From the NCBI RefSeq assembly GCF_963576615.1, contig NC_088717.1, positions 55,445,526 through 55,509,525 of the forward strand: DNA of 64,000 nt, written 5' to 3'. This stretch comes from Watersipora subatra. Taxonomy: Eukaryota > Bryozoa > Gymnolaemata > Cheilostomatida > Watersiporidae. The position numbers and the translations under genes were made by a program. A model generated the notes under the pieces. The model searched no databases. It saw only the letters and a list, made by a program, of their open reading frames with translations, and was not told where the DNA came from. Positions 44,901 through 55,000 of this stretch are shown in pieces (position 1 is the first letter of the stretch; the number at the start of each line of letters is the position of its first letter).

Positions 44901-47900
44901 AGCCCCGATTTGTTCTACATAACTCTATATCTGGATCTGGTTTATCTATATCTGGATCGCAAGTTTATGAGTTTGCTAAACATAGCTTCTGACAATTTTA
45001 TTGTTTTAGGTGCCTCAAACTGCCTATATCCTATTTGTAAACGATGTTAAAAATTAGCTATGTTGTTCTCGAGGCTTGCTTAGTATTTAGTAGCGTCTTG
45101 TAGGGATGTCACCATTACCGACAACTCATAACTGCGCATTGATAAGTACTCACTATGTTTCTATTGTGCGAATGATGCAGATTTGGAGTTGTGTGCACAT
45201 TGGGTTACTGCGCGATAAGTGTTACAATAAACAATCACATGTTGGGGATTAACACGACGCTTTTTCAAAAAGATAAGGAAGTCTACGCCAGAGGTCAGAA
45301 GGTCATAGCGGCACACTCCTGTTTCGCGTAGTAGCACGCTTTCAAAATAGGAACGGCTGAAGTGTGGAAAACGTTTAAAATGGAATATCGTGCGTAGCAT
45401 TTTATTTTCATTTGCGAGTGCCAGTTCCATCTTTTGAAAATATAAAACATTCGACAAAAATGCGTAACTAAACTCGTTTTGACTTGCGGGTTTTTCGCGT
45501 TTCCAACTGGCGGATGACACAACCTTGGGGGGGGGGGGGTGTTAACCACATCATGGAAACATAGACATAGCGACTGATGCCTAGATGTAAAATGCAATTA
45601 CAATTGCAGTAAATCTTTGTTTGTATATCTATATAGCTGCAGAAGCAGTTGTAAACTTGTAACAGCCGTGCAGTTTGCATACTTTTCCTACCCCGCAGTA
45701 AACAGTATTGGTGCAGTGGAAGTATTACCTACTGCACAATGTGCAGTGCTGATGCAGTGGGAGTGTTGTTAGTTTGCATTTTGCAGTGCTAGATGCAATA
45801 GCAATTTTTGCATTACATTGTATATACACGCTCAGCACATTTTTTGTGAAAACATATCACAGAATCAAGTGTTGAGTTGACCTTGACACAACCAGAACAC
45901 AATTGCAAGGTGTGAATGCTACTTGAGTACTAGTACGAATGTGGAAACTGGTTGAAATGGGAATCTATTGTGGTTTTACTATATAATATAGATGATAATA
46001 TAATACTTAAACTGTAATTTCATTGGAGTAGTGTTGATGCCTGATTCCCTATTCTGAAATAAGTGAGTTCAAATGCAAGTTGAGGAGCTCTCTAAATATA
46101 GCATCAGAAAATTTTGTGCAATGACATACATATGCTTGAAAAGCCAGCAGTGTCGGTTGTTATACACGATCAATTTCACAATAATGCGCGTTTGCAGTAC
46201 ATATATAGCTTCAAGTTTTGAAGAATACACACTCGCAATATGCATAAATTACTAGATTATGGAAGTTAATGCGCAGTAGATGGCAGAGGCAATTAACAGT
46301 AGGGGCGCAGTAGTAGTAAATTGTACTGCGTTGCAAAACTAATGCACTGCAGAGGTGCAGTTCTAATGCTTCAAAACCCTGGCAGCTTGCGTCGAGGTTT
46401 TCCTGGTTAGCAGCTCTGCCCGAGATCTGCTAGGTAGGCCATTTCAATGATTAATTTATTCCTTGAATCCTTAAAAACTTTTTAGTGAATGAATGGCAGT
46501 GTTCCCTTTCTAATTTATTGCAACAGTATCTAGTTTAACTTCTGCTCAGACATAGATGATGCAATACCTTATGCCTACAGCGCTATTACGGGTTTTACTT
46601 GCTGCAATATTTCTTTCATACTCGATAAAGAGACGCTGCTATGTTTTCTATTACTCTGTTTGATTTGACATATGAAAGGCCAGGTTTGACTTCAATAGTG
46701 TTTCAACTCTTGTTTCTGCTAAGACGAACTATCACTAGTCCCGTGGCCATCCTGTGTACGTGAAAGATCGCCAAGTTTAATAGCTAACTGCATAGTTAAG
46801 GCCCGAATATCACTCAAATCAACGTTTAGTATGGCGATAGACCGCAACGATTAGCTGTTTTGACGTCACGATAAGCTGTACACATTACGAGCGATTAACT
46901 GTAAAAACACAATTTTGCATTTCTGATATCGCGCAAGTCCTTCTGTTATCTTTTACGATTATGTTGAACGCTCATCGCAAAAAATGTCATAGCAGCTAAT
47001 CGTCGCGATCCATCACACAGTTAAGTGTAGATCTGTGTGATAGTGTACATGGACCCTGTTCCTAAATACACCAAGGTGGTCGATTGGTGCAGGTGGTAGG
47101 GTTGGTCTACCAAGTCAAAAGTTACTAGTTCGAATGCCATTGAAAACGATCTTTTTTCCGAACCTCTGCATGGCTTCAGACAGACGGACATGGTTCCTAT
47201 TATGCTAAAGATCATATCCCATTTGGCCTTTTTTGGGAGACAATGATAAGGAAATTTGTCAACTTCCTCTACATTCCGCTGACTGTTAATTGCCCAGCCT
47301 GTCTGAACTATCCCTATATAGCTGTCACAATTACTTGGAACGCGGATTGGATGTTATTAACAAGTAGTATTTATTCCAAGTTACGCAAAACAACTATCAT
47401 AGAAACCTCTATTTGTGATGTGATATGCTACGATAATTTTGGAGCTGTCAGTCCACCTTTAGTAAGCTTTGGAAGGAGAGGCCAAGTATCGTGTCAGCGA
47501 TAAACAAAGTGGTCAATCCAAGTGAAACCACTCGATCGCTCATGATTAACAGATGCCACCCTGACTCGGTGAAGTCTCTTCTTATTGGCCATTGTAGTGG
47601 AATAAAACTCTTCTTATTGGCCATTTTAGTGGAATAAGTCTCATCTTATTGGCCATTGTAATGGAATAAGTCTCTTCTTATTGGCCATTGTAGTGGAATA
47701 AGTATCTTCTTATTGGCTATTGTAGTGGAATAAAACTCTTCTTATTGGCCATTGTAGTGGAATAAGTCTCTTCTTATTGGCTATTGTAGTGGAATAAGTC
47801 TCTTCTTATTGACTATTGTAGTGGAATAAGTAACTGAAAACTGAGCATGAGCAATCTGAATTTTTGACTAATTGTTGCGCAAGTTTTGATCAGCTTTTAC

Positions 47901-48986
47901 CCACAAATTGTTTTGAATGAACCTTCAGTTTAAGCAATATCTCCCTGTTTAACACGCAGCTGTAAAGATAGCAGTTATAGTAGTTTCTTTAGGATTCAAT
48001 GGGAGCTTTTCCCGTCATGATTTATTGATAGAACTGATTTTGTCGAAGATGTCATTAGCTAAATTTGTACCGAAATCTTAAATCTCGTGCAGATCTTAGC
48101 AAATAGAAGGCATAGGCTAGCAAGCTGTTTTTATTCATATGACGGAATGCTTGCAGTATGTACTGTACTTTACGTGTCTTCAGCTAAAACCCTATCTTTC
48201 GTTTTACGACTTGTAGGGTCTGAATGGTGGTTGTCTCCCCCACTCTATTGACTCTAACTGCTTAACAAGGGATGACCAGGGGATGGATATGGACTGCCCG
48301 ATGGATAGCCAAGGAGACCATTTCAGTAACGGCATAGCAAATGGAAACTCCATGCAAAATGGATTCTCTTTCGGCAATGGACACGGAGATGGTTTTCCAA
48401 ATGGAACCAATGGTTTCTCTTGCATCAATGGTCTACACAAAGATGTGACAATGTCTCAAGATGTTTCTTTAAACAGGGCGACAGTTGCTGGCAGAAAAAG
48501 AGGGCGAGAGGTGCTTGACGAAGATTTGGATGACTGGAAACGCGCTCGACGTCCAGAAATAGAAGCCTTTCCAGGTCAGTTATGCGCGACAGAGTCGCCG
48601 TCTGTCATGGATGTGACAGTCAAGGATAAGACCAGTTTCTCTGTGCCAGTTCGAAACCGCTGCGATGTAGATTATTTTGTCTGCAGCAGTAGCCTGCGGT
48701 ACAAAAACGCTCCTTGTCTTTAGATGACCTGTTGGTTTGTAGAGCTCAGGCTAAATGCTCATCCCTTCATCAGCTATCTTGCGAGTCGACACTAATTTGG
48801 ATGAGTAAAAGTTATCATCTGATTGCAGAGGCTCTTCCTGTTATGATGTCTCGACCTCACCAGCCATGTTCTCTCCAGCAAACGCACTCAACCTCTGTAG
48901 ATGAGCACTTTCGGTGTGTTATAGCGCAGCAAGGTTATGATAGTCTTATGTATGAGAGCATGCTGAGAGATTATCACGGAGCGTGA
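41742..48986 (+). CDS. ANKRD10: Ankyrin repeat domain protein 10 (ANKRD10-like)
   Basis: Six coding exons, 41742-41942, 42060-42209, 42486-42577, 43647-43845, 48217-48574 and 48724-48986, join in phase to 420 codons plus TGA, the same size as human ANKRD10. Ankyrin repeats occupy roughly residues 20-150 and match the family closely: PMHKACREGDIES, FYGWTPAHWAAYFGK, TPVHLAAYAGHPQCLAWLL, GETAVHKAARTGSMECVSLL, GLTPYNLAAQCGF. A Gly/Asn-rich region (FSNGIANGNSMQNGFSFGNG) and a basic KRGREVLDEDLDDWKRARR segment follow, like the KRCLEDSEDFGVKKAR region of the human protein, a plausible nuclear signal. The C-terminus QQGYDSLMYESML echoes human QERYDSAVLGTMH. ANKRD10 is a poorly understood, probably nuclear protein. 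The start follows the human exon 1 layout. Confidence 0.93.
42060..42209 (+). CDS. ANKRD10: ANKRD10 exon 2: ankyrin repeat
   Basis: 50 codons, acceptor TTTGCTAACAG|CTGG, donor AAAGTT|GTAAGT. Encodes TPVHLAAYAGHPQCLAWLLN. Intron 1 is only 117 bp. Confidence 0.94.
42486..42577 (+). CDS. ANKRD10: ANKRD10 exon 3: ankyrin repeat
   Basis: 92 nt, acceptor CATTTGCAG|GACT, donor TTTAAA|GTAAGT. Encodes GETAVHKAARTGSMECVSLL. Phase 0 in, phase 2 out. Confidence 0.94.
43647..43845 (+). CDS. ANKRD10: ANKRD10 exon 4: last ankyrin repeat
   Basis: 199 nt, acceptor CGTTGTTGCAG|CGCT, donor GCTCAG|GTGTGT. Encodes NNVGLTPYNLAAQCGFPDCT and a linker ending DRAVMAQ. Phase 2 in, phase 0 out. Confidence 0.93.
43925..44060 (-). 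mobile_element. tRNA-derived SINE, inverted
   Basis: Read inverted: GGTGCAGATGATAGAGTGCC (A-box region), then AAGTTCAAATACC (B-box), then a tail with GACGGACAAACAGACGG. Similar in plan to 47075-47200. Confidence 0.6.
44281..44688 (+). mobile_element. Non-autonomous Tigger-family MITE
   Basis: TACCGTACTTTTCGGACTAT at the left and its complement at the right. The interior consists of paired GTTAGGCACTGTTCCGTT-type blocks, matching 15194-15600 in opposite orientation. Lies in ANKRD10 intron 4. Confidence 0.9.
45161..45520 (-). other. 119-codon open frame in ANKRD10 intron 4, unrecognised
   Basis: Uninterrupted on the minus strand, with a fairly protein-like composition (GVDFLIFLKKRRVNPQHVIV). 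No family recognised, no clear splice sites, no repeat ends. May be a relic of a mobile element or chance. Confidence 0.2.
45527..45539 (+). repeat. Run of 13 G
   Basis: Unbroken homopolymer in otherwise AT-rich intron; also a likely site of sequencing error. Confidence 0.9.
45540..47070. other. ANKRD10 intron 4, middle
   Basis: Several GCAGTG/TGCAGT-rich blocks near 45660-45800 and 46270-46360 look like degraded repeats. No gene seen. Confidence 0.35.
47075..47210 (+). mobile_element. tRNA-derived SINE
   Basis: GGTGCAGGTGGTAGGGTTGG (A-box region), then CTAGTTCGAATGCC (B-box) about 35 bases on. The tail is CAGACAGACGGACATGG, like the copy at 43925. Confidence 0.65.
47575..47830 (+). repeat. 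32-bp tandem repeat, eight copies, each with ATTGG
   Basis: Unit CTCTTCTTATTGGCCATTGT plus AGTGGAATAAGT; copies differ by one to three bases. Each of the first seven carries ATTGG (CCAAT inverted), and the eighth has ATTGA. Lies in ANKRD10 intron 4, about 390 bp before exon 5. Confidence 0.95.
48217..48574 (+). CDS. ANKRD10: ANKRD10 exon 5: Gly/Asn-rich and basic region
   Basis: 358 nt, acceptor TACGACTTGTAG|GGTCTG, donor TTTCCAG|GTCAGT (phase 1). It starts GLNGGCLPH, where human has GILNGGHQN. It then has a run of Asn-Gly motifs and a Lys/Arg cluster. Reading on past the donor reaches a stop at 48721-48723. Confidence 0.9.
48724..48986 (+). CDS. ANKRD10: ANKRD10 exon 6: C-terminus
   Basis: Acceptor CCTTGTCTTTAG|ATGACC joined to exon 5 restores the frame. 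Encodes DDLLVCRAQAKCSSLHQL and ends YDSLMYESMLRDYHGA before TGA. The tail resembles that of human ANKRD10, which supports this splice over reading through the intron. Confidence 0.85.
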
Positions 48987-49467
48987 TGACTTCAATTGGC
49001 CTACATCCCCCGAATTTTAGTTTTTCGGCTAGTTAGACCATGACATGTAAATAGTCCATATAGTTTCTTTTTGATATCCTACGTAATTGACAGATCTCAC
49101 AACGAAATATTAGATGTACCTTTTCTATTTTGGGTGCAAGCTGAAGTCATATTATAGTCCAATAGATCTCTTATAATTATTTTTCTCTCTTTGATCAAAT
49201 TTTACACCTAAAGTAGTCTCTCTAATGTAAATTTCATTCGTGCTGAACTCTAGTACTAGACTGTCTCAAAAGTTTCTTGACTTTCACCGTAATAAGAACT
49301 ATTTTTAATCTATCGCATTGTCATGCTATTGTACATAAGATTTTATTGTGTTATTATGAAATTAGTTTATATAATATTATGAACTTAAGCAAAACTTGTA
49401 GTTTCATGTCACAGATAGTATTTCTATGATGCTATTTCTAATACTTCATTGTTTCTGTTTTTGAACC

Positions 49468-49473
49468 AATAAA
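49468..49473 (+). terminator. ANKRD10 poly(A) signal
   Basis: AATAAA about 480 nt after the ANKRD10 stop, the first canonical plus-strand signal seen in the 3' flank. The sequence between is AT-rich untranslated region. Confidence 0.55.
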
Positions 49474-51352
49474 CTAGTCATGACCCTGCAAAAAGTTATA
49501 AATTAGTGGTCATTGCAACAGGTGGAACAATAACCTGCATGCAATGCCTGTTGTCAAGGGATTAGTTGATATAATTCTTCATTCTCTCACGACAGATAAA
49601 AACACGTAAGATGATAATACAGTACTTGTATGCGAGTGATCACTTTTACCCTTGCAGTCATTGATGAGTGAAAACAAACTTATGTTGTCTCTACTTGGCA
49701 TTAAAATGAGTAATTTCTGCACCAGTTGTTTTGTCACATGCAGATTACATACTGTTTTGAATCATTTTATTCATACCTATGCATCTTTTTTCTGCTTATT
49801 TTAAAACTAATGTATTTACTAAAAGTGTGAGATGGGGAAACGAAAAACCTAACAGATTAATGTAAAAAGTATGCTGGCAATTTGTCGTATGTGTATTAAT
49901 TCGTGCCTAAATTTCTTAAATATATTTTAGCGTATATAATATTTGACAGGCTGAACTGTGTTTTAATGTGTACACCCCATGCCAAACCTCCACAAAGTTA
50001 CACTCTGATAGTGAACTCTGGGGCAAGCTACTATCTTCCCCATGAAGCCATGAGAATATTCTAGAACATTCACAAGCAAAGGAACAATAGACTCCTAGCT
50101 GGTTGGCAATACTCGAACTAGTGCAGCATCTCTGGTTGTACAGGACTACTTGATGAATATTTTGGGAATAGGCCTGGTTATTTGTAAGCAGTGAACTGGC
50201 AGCACATGACATGTACAGGAAAGCACATCACAAAAAGCACATCACAATATCGACTGGGTGGATACTAATTTTATACAAACATTAATTTAATGCTCTTATG
50301 AGTCGTATCACTCCACCCAACAAACAGATAGATTTACAACACTGTTGTCAAAATTGTCAGTCAATCGGATTGACTCACTGGCAACTATGATGTCATAGCC
50401 CGGACACGCTGATAAGGTTAGTCTCCCAAACAAGATAGCCATAAATTGCAGGTCGGTATCATATTGCATTCACAAATAGCATCATTGGCAGAGCCTTACG
50501 TTGTTCAATGGATACTCGCAGATGGACTACGGATGGACGACAAATAAATAATATTTACAACAATACAAGAACTCAAAATGAACATAGAGCCAGGGATGAA
50601 ATACTTGTAGCAATGATGAGCACACATAAAAGCAACAGCTTGTCTTGTCATAGCCAAGAGCTAGGAATGTTCAGTCAGCAGGCTGGGCAAAGCTAGAGGT
50701 AGAATCCAGACTAACGCAAGTCGAATAGCTTTATTGTATAACGATATGCATCCTTGTCTATTGTGGGTGGGTAACCTTGCTAGCTTAAGATCCAAAACTT
50801 CCTTAGTCAAACTTGAGGGCACAAGTCGGTATCAAGGATCTGTAAGTTCATCGATGATGATAGGGTAGCTATCGTTGTTGCTGTAGGTACTGCTAAAAGG
50901 AAGCATGGAAGCTGTTAGCTGCAGACTACGCAAGGTGCATCATAGACATTATTCCAGTTGGTCATAATAGAAATATATCTACCCTATTCATTTAGGTAGT
51001 TATAAATCAAAAGTTAAGTTATAACTAATGCTGCTCTTTGACTCAGTTGTCAGTTGACTAAATACATAATAAATTAATCTGTCCAATTTTTGCCTCACAA
51101 TTCTGTACAGATATTTTCCGCCCTTGGGGAGTGCTTGATCTCAAAATTTCAAAGGTCAGTAGACTTACTGCAGTAGTTTTGATGCCAAAATGCTACATTC
51201 ACTTCCTGCTAGTTGTAAAACCAATAATAGTAATTTTATCAGAGTGTCTAAGTGAACTATTAGACTCGGAGCCTTTTAAATCCAACATTAGAGTCAGGAA
51301 ACAAACATTACTAGATGAGCTTGTTGTTTGGTGAAGGTTAGGCCCAAATTAT
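49474..51352. other. Convergent intergenic stretch between ANKRD10 and HERC2
   Basis: AT-rich, with only short chance frames on both strands. No RNA gene, TIR element or tandem array was recognised. It includes the distal 3' sequences of both genes. Confidence 0.45.
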
Positions 51353-51358
51353 TTTATT
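51353..51358 (-). terminator. Candidate HERC2 poly(A) signal
   Basis: AATAAA on the minus strand about 515 nt after the HERC2 stop. Other AATAAA-like sites lie farther down, so the choice is tentative. Confidence 0.4.
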
Positions 51359-51743
51359 TTATGATTTCGTCACAGCAATTCACTTAGTGTCGACATAAAT
51401 AAGCCAGCCAGTTTTAGATGATCACTTTCAGATAACTATAATTATTAATTATTATTATTAATTATTAACTATGTTTTACATAAACTAATTCACATCTTAC
51501 AGACTAAGTCTGATCTAACCTATGCATATAAGGAAAGTATAAAAAAGGTGGTGGGAGTTTAGCTACTTTGTAGTTGTCACCTTTTGCAGTCAATGATGAC
51601 ATCATTTAACCGCGATTAATGAGGGGTTGCTGTACTCTTAGCTCAATAACAGGAAAACAGTATGCATTGCATTAATGGTGAAAGCATGTGTAAAATTTTA
51701 CTGTGATGAAAGAGAGGAACCACGATGAAAAAAAAATTTAAAT

Positions 51744-51840
51744 GGAGAAGATGGTAGCAGCAACAGGAACTAAGGAGAAGATGGTAGCAGCAACAGAAAC
51801 TAAGGAGAAGATGGTAGCAGCAACAGGAACTAAGGAGAAG
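51744..51840 (+). repeat. 30-bp tandem repeat in the HERC2 3' untranslated region
   Basis: Three copies and a bit of GGAGAAGATGGTAGCAGCAA plus ten more bases, differing by one base. It begins about 30 bp after the HERC2 stop. Confidence 0.85.
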
Positions 51841-51871
51841 TAAAAGAATACAATGAGAAAATCAGTAATAG

Positions 51872-52035
51872 TTACTCGTAAGAATGATTATCATCCTCAT
51901 CTTCCGCCCCTCCACTCATTGTGTTCAACTCATTCTCGCTGTCATTCTCTGTATCATTATCATCATCACTATCATCGTCGTCGTCATCATCATCATCATG
52001 GCTGCTAAGAGCGATCCTGGCATATTCGTCGGTGT
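51872..52035 (-). CDS. HERC2: HERC2 exon: acidic C-terminal tail
   Basis: Acceptor GCTTTCACAG|ACACC; TAA at 51874-51872. Encodes [12 protein letters not shown], then His, nine consecutive Asp, and further Asp/Glu/Asn. Human HERC2 ends with a similar acidic tail (DDSSDDSDNEDVDS). The run arises from mixed GAT/GAC codons. Confidence 0.93.
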
Positions 52036-55000
52036 CTGTGAAAGCATCACCGTTGGAGAGTATGCTTATGTGTTCATATACAGAGTGTGCGATAAAAGAA
52101 GGCGCAGTTCTGTGCTAGGCATAGATGACCAATTGAAGTACAGTAGATGCTTCTATAACCTAAGTTCCATCAAATGTAAAGATTTTATGATTTTATGTAA
52201 AGCTTTTGCTTCGCATCCCAGAAGAAATTTTACATAACATAAAGCGTCAAGTTGGTGAAAATTTTCAAATTTGATTTGAATAATGAGAACCTCGTAAAAT
52301 ACTGTTTTTCGTCGGCGGCACTTCGGAGAGAGAACTTTCTCACAAATAGTACGCTGAGTCTAAAATAATTTGACTTATTTTTCGATTTTATTAATACTTA
52401 TTATATACAAGAAGTACGCTGTCGGCCTTAAGAAGCTGTCTGATTTCTTTAACAAAGAAATTATGGTGTATGATTTCTTTAACACCGACATGGTGTCAGT
52501 GTTAAAAAAATCATACGCCAACTAAGAGGAAGCGAAGAGATTTACTAGAAAGAAACTATAAAGAAACTACTAGAGAAAAGAAAGGGAAATGCCTACCTAT
52601 GCTTTTGCAGAAGTGAATCGCATATTTCAGTTTGTCCCTGAGAATATCGATAGATGTATATCTGGGCATTTTGAGCAGGAAGAAGCAGGTGTAGCTTTCA
52701 GGTAGGAACTTGTCAGGTGGACTGTACTTGTCCAACACCTACACACACAAAAGTAAATTTAGCGTGATTGACTGGAACTCTCAATACAATCTTAAAAAAC
52801 CATAGCAGCAACGCTTCGATTCTAACACGAGCTCTTATAAGGGATACTCGAAAATTTTTCAACCTGTTTGCATTACTGCTACTTAGTCCAGGATCTTGCA
52901 GGGTGTGCTACGTGAATAATTGTTTGGGGGTAGCCTCTAGCGTGCCCGTTCAGTTGGTAGTGAACCCGCCGAGTCCCACAACTCAGCAGAAGCAACCAAC
53001 TCAAACGGAGCAACTATATATGAAAACTTACGAAATGTGTGAAGGATGGTTTTGTTTCTGTATTTCCATCAAATAAAAACTGAGAAGTCAAGCATCTGAC
53101 AGGAAGTGGTGTAACCATTATATTTAAATTCTACAGACCAGTATGTGCTGGTTTAGTACACTATGTTATTATGTTCTTCAATATCCATTGGAATGGTTTC
53201 ATTTATAAAAAGCTAAATGGAAAAGCTACAATTAATACCTTTCTTAATGATTGCTACTGCGAGTGACAACAAATTAATGGACACAGATTCAAAACCTCTT
53301 GCAATAATAATGCTAACATAGATTACAAAAGATTATAAGATTATCAGGTTGCTGTTTGACACAATGAATAGGTCCTTGACTAGATAAAAATTGAGAGTTG
53401 TGGCGCCTTACTGCAAGTTCTCAGTGTGACTTTTTGAAACAGTAGCTTGTTATTGAGTGGTTTCACTTTAAAAATTTAGGCTGCCTCTACTAGCATTCTG
53501 AAGAAAGGTTAACAGTTTTATTTGTTTTAAGAGAAATAAAAGAAAAATAAAGCACATTTAAGAAGTTGTGTTAGTGTAGAGCATGTTATGTCAGTTGCTG
53601 ACCAGACCCCACACCAGCGGACAATAATAGCAAATATGTATGGAAAAAAACCAAGCAACCAAACAGAATTTTGTCTGGAGACGTAAAGTGTTAGTTGTAC
53701 TATAGCCTGAAGTCACTTTCACTGAATTTGTCACAAAATTAATAGTTACCTGGAGAACGAAGTCTCGTCCTCTAAAGTCAGCTACAGTACGAGGGAGCCG
53801 AGTTCTCCCCCAAACAAATCTTAGGAACAAACTTCGCTCCACATTACTAAATTCTTCCATTACTTGCCAGAACCAGGAAATGAGTGGTGCGTTTGGATCA
53901 ACTCCTTTGTAAGTCGCCACCTGTAAACCAAACATGCCGAGCGAGCTGGAGAGGCAAAGATAATGCCCATAACAATGTTATTCAACCAGACTGCTCAGAG
54001 TACAGGTGAAGACAAAAAGATAATACCAGGATGACAAAAAATTGCAGTGATGTCATGACATACCGACTGAAGCAGAGCAAGGGGGATGTCTGGACTTCCA
54101 CAGGCCATAACCTCAAGTTCTGAGCCAGTAAATAAAGACAGCAAGGGAACGGGTATCACTTTGGCCATACCCTCCCTCACCCATGATATCTGTTCATCAC
54201 ATTCGTGTAGCCTAAATAGAACGAATGCATCGTCACCTCAACAGCCATTCACGTGTCAAGGATTTGTAAACGCTTATCAATGTGATGAGTTGAACAAGAC
54301 TCATGCCGTAATCCTATCATCTAGATGATGAGATACTTGTCACACTTATGGACACAAGTATGCCCATAAGTGTGATAATTCATACTTATGGACACTCTTG
54401 CAAACTCGGCACTTTTAAGATATCCCTTGTGCTACAATGCTCTATATATTCATTATTATATTATGTAATCATATAATAATGAACATAATATATCTCTGTA
54501 TATGAGAAAACTTGGACACTTGGCACTACAACTTTGCATTATAGCTGTTGAGCCACTTCTGTACAGGTTCCAACAAAAAAACCGCAAGGAAAATAGGGCT
54601 GTAAGAGAATTACAGCGGAATATTTTTTTGGCATAAATACATGTAGAAGAGAGCTTTTTTTGATCCTGTCACATACGAGTGCCACGGCATTGCAAGCGAC
54701 CTTCATTTCCCTACAGCTGCATAAAATATATTTTGTAGGTGCCATTTCCTTCCCCACTGGGCAGATGTGTTAGCTGAGCGTTAAGAAATAACAATTTTTG
54801 ACAACCATTTGCTGCAATACAGTTTGATGCGTCAAAAAGGCAGAAACTGCATTGGGTAAAACATGTTTTAGCAACTCACAGGAAATTGAGCAACTCACAT
54901 AAACGGCGGTTGTGTTGTGAAATATTTGAATTTTCAATTGAAGTTTTTTTCACCAAACTCTCTCCTGAACGACTTTGTTCCAGAATTGCATGTCTTTTAG

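Noticed and set aside
47575-47830. CRISPR-like array
   Set aside because: Units are contiguous with no variable spacers, and the sequence is eukaryotic intron.
48204-48440. 78-codon minus-strand frame
   Set aside because: Antisense of ANKRD10 exon 5.
48699-48723. A 25-bp micro-intron in ANKRD10 (GTACAA to TTTAG)
   Set aside because: Too short for normal splicing; the donor at 48575 gives an ordinary 149-bp intron and the right phase.
51884-52237. Plus-strand Ile/Ser-rich frames of 65 and 117 codons
   Set aside because: Antisense of the HERC2 acidic tail; the GAT/GAC run reads as ATC/TCA on the other strand.
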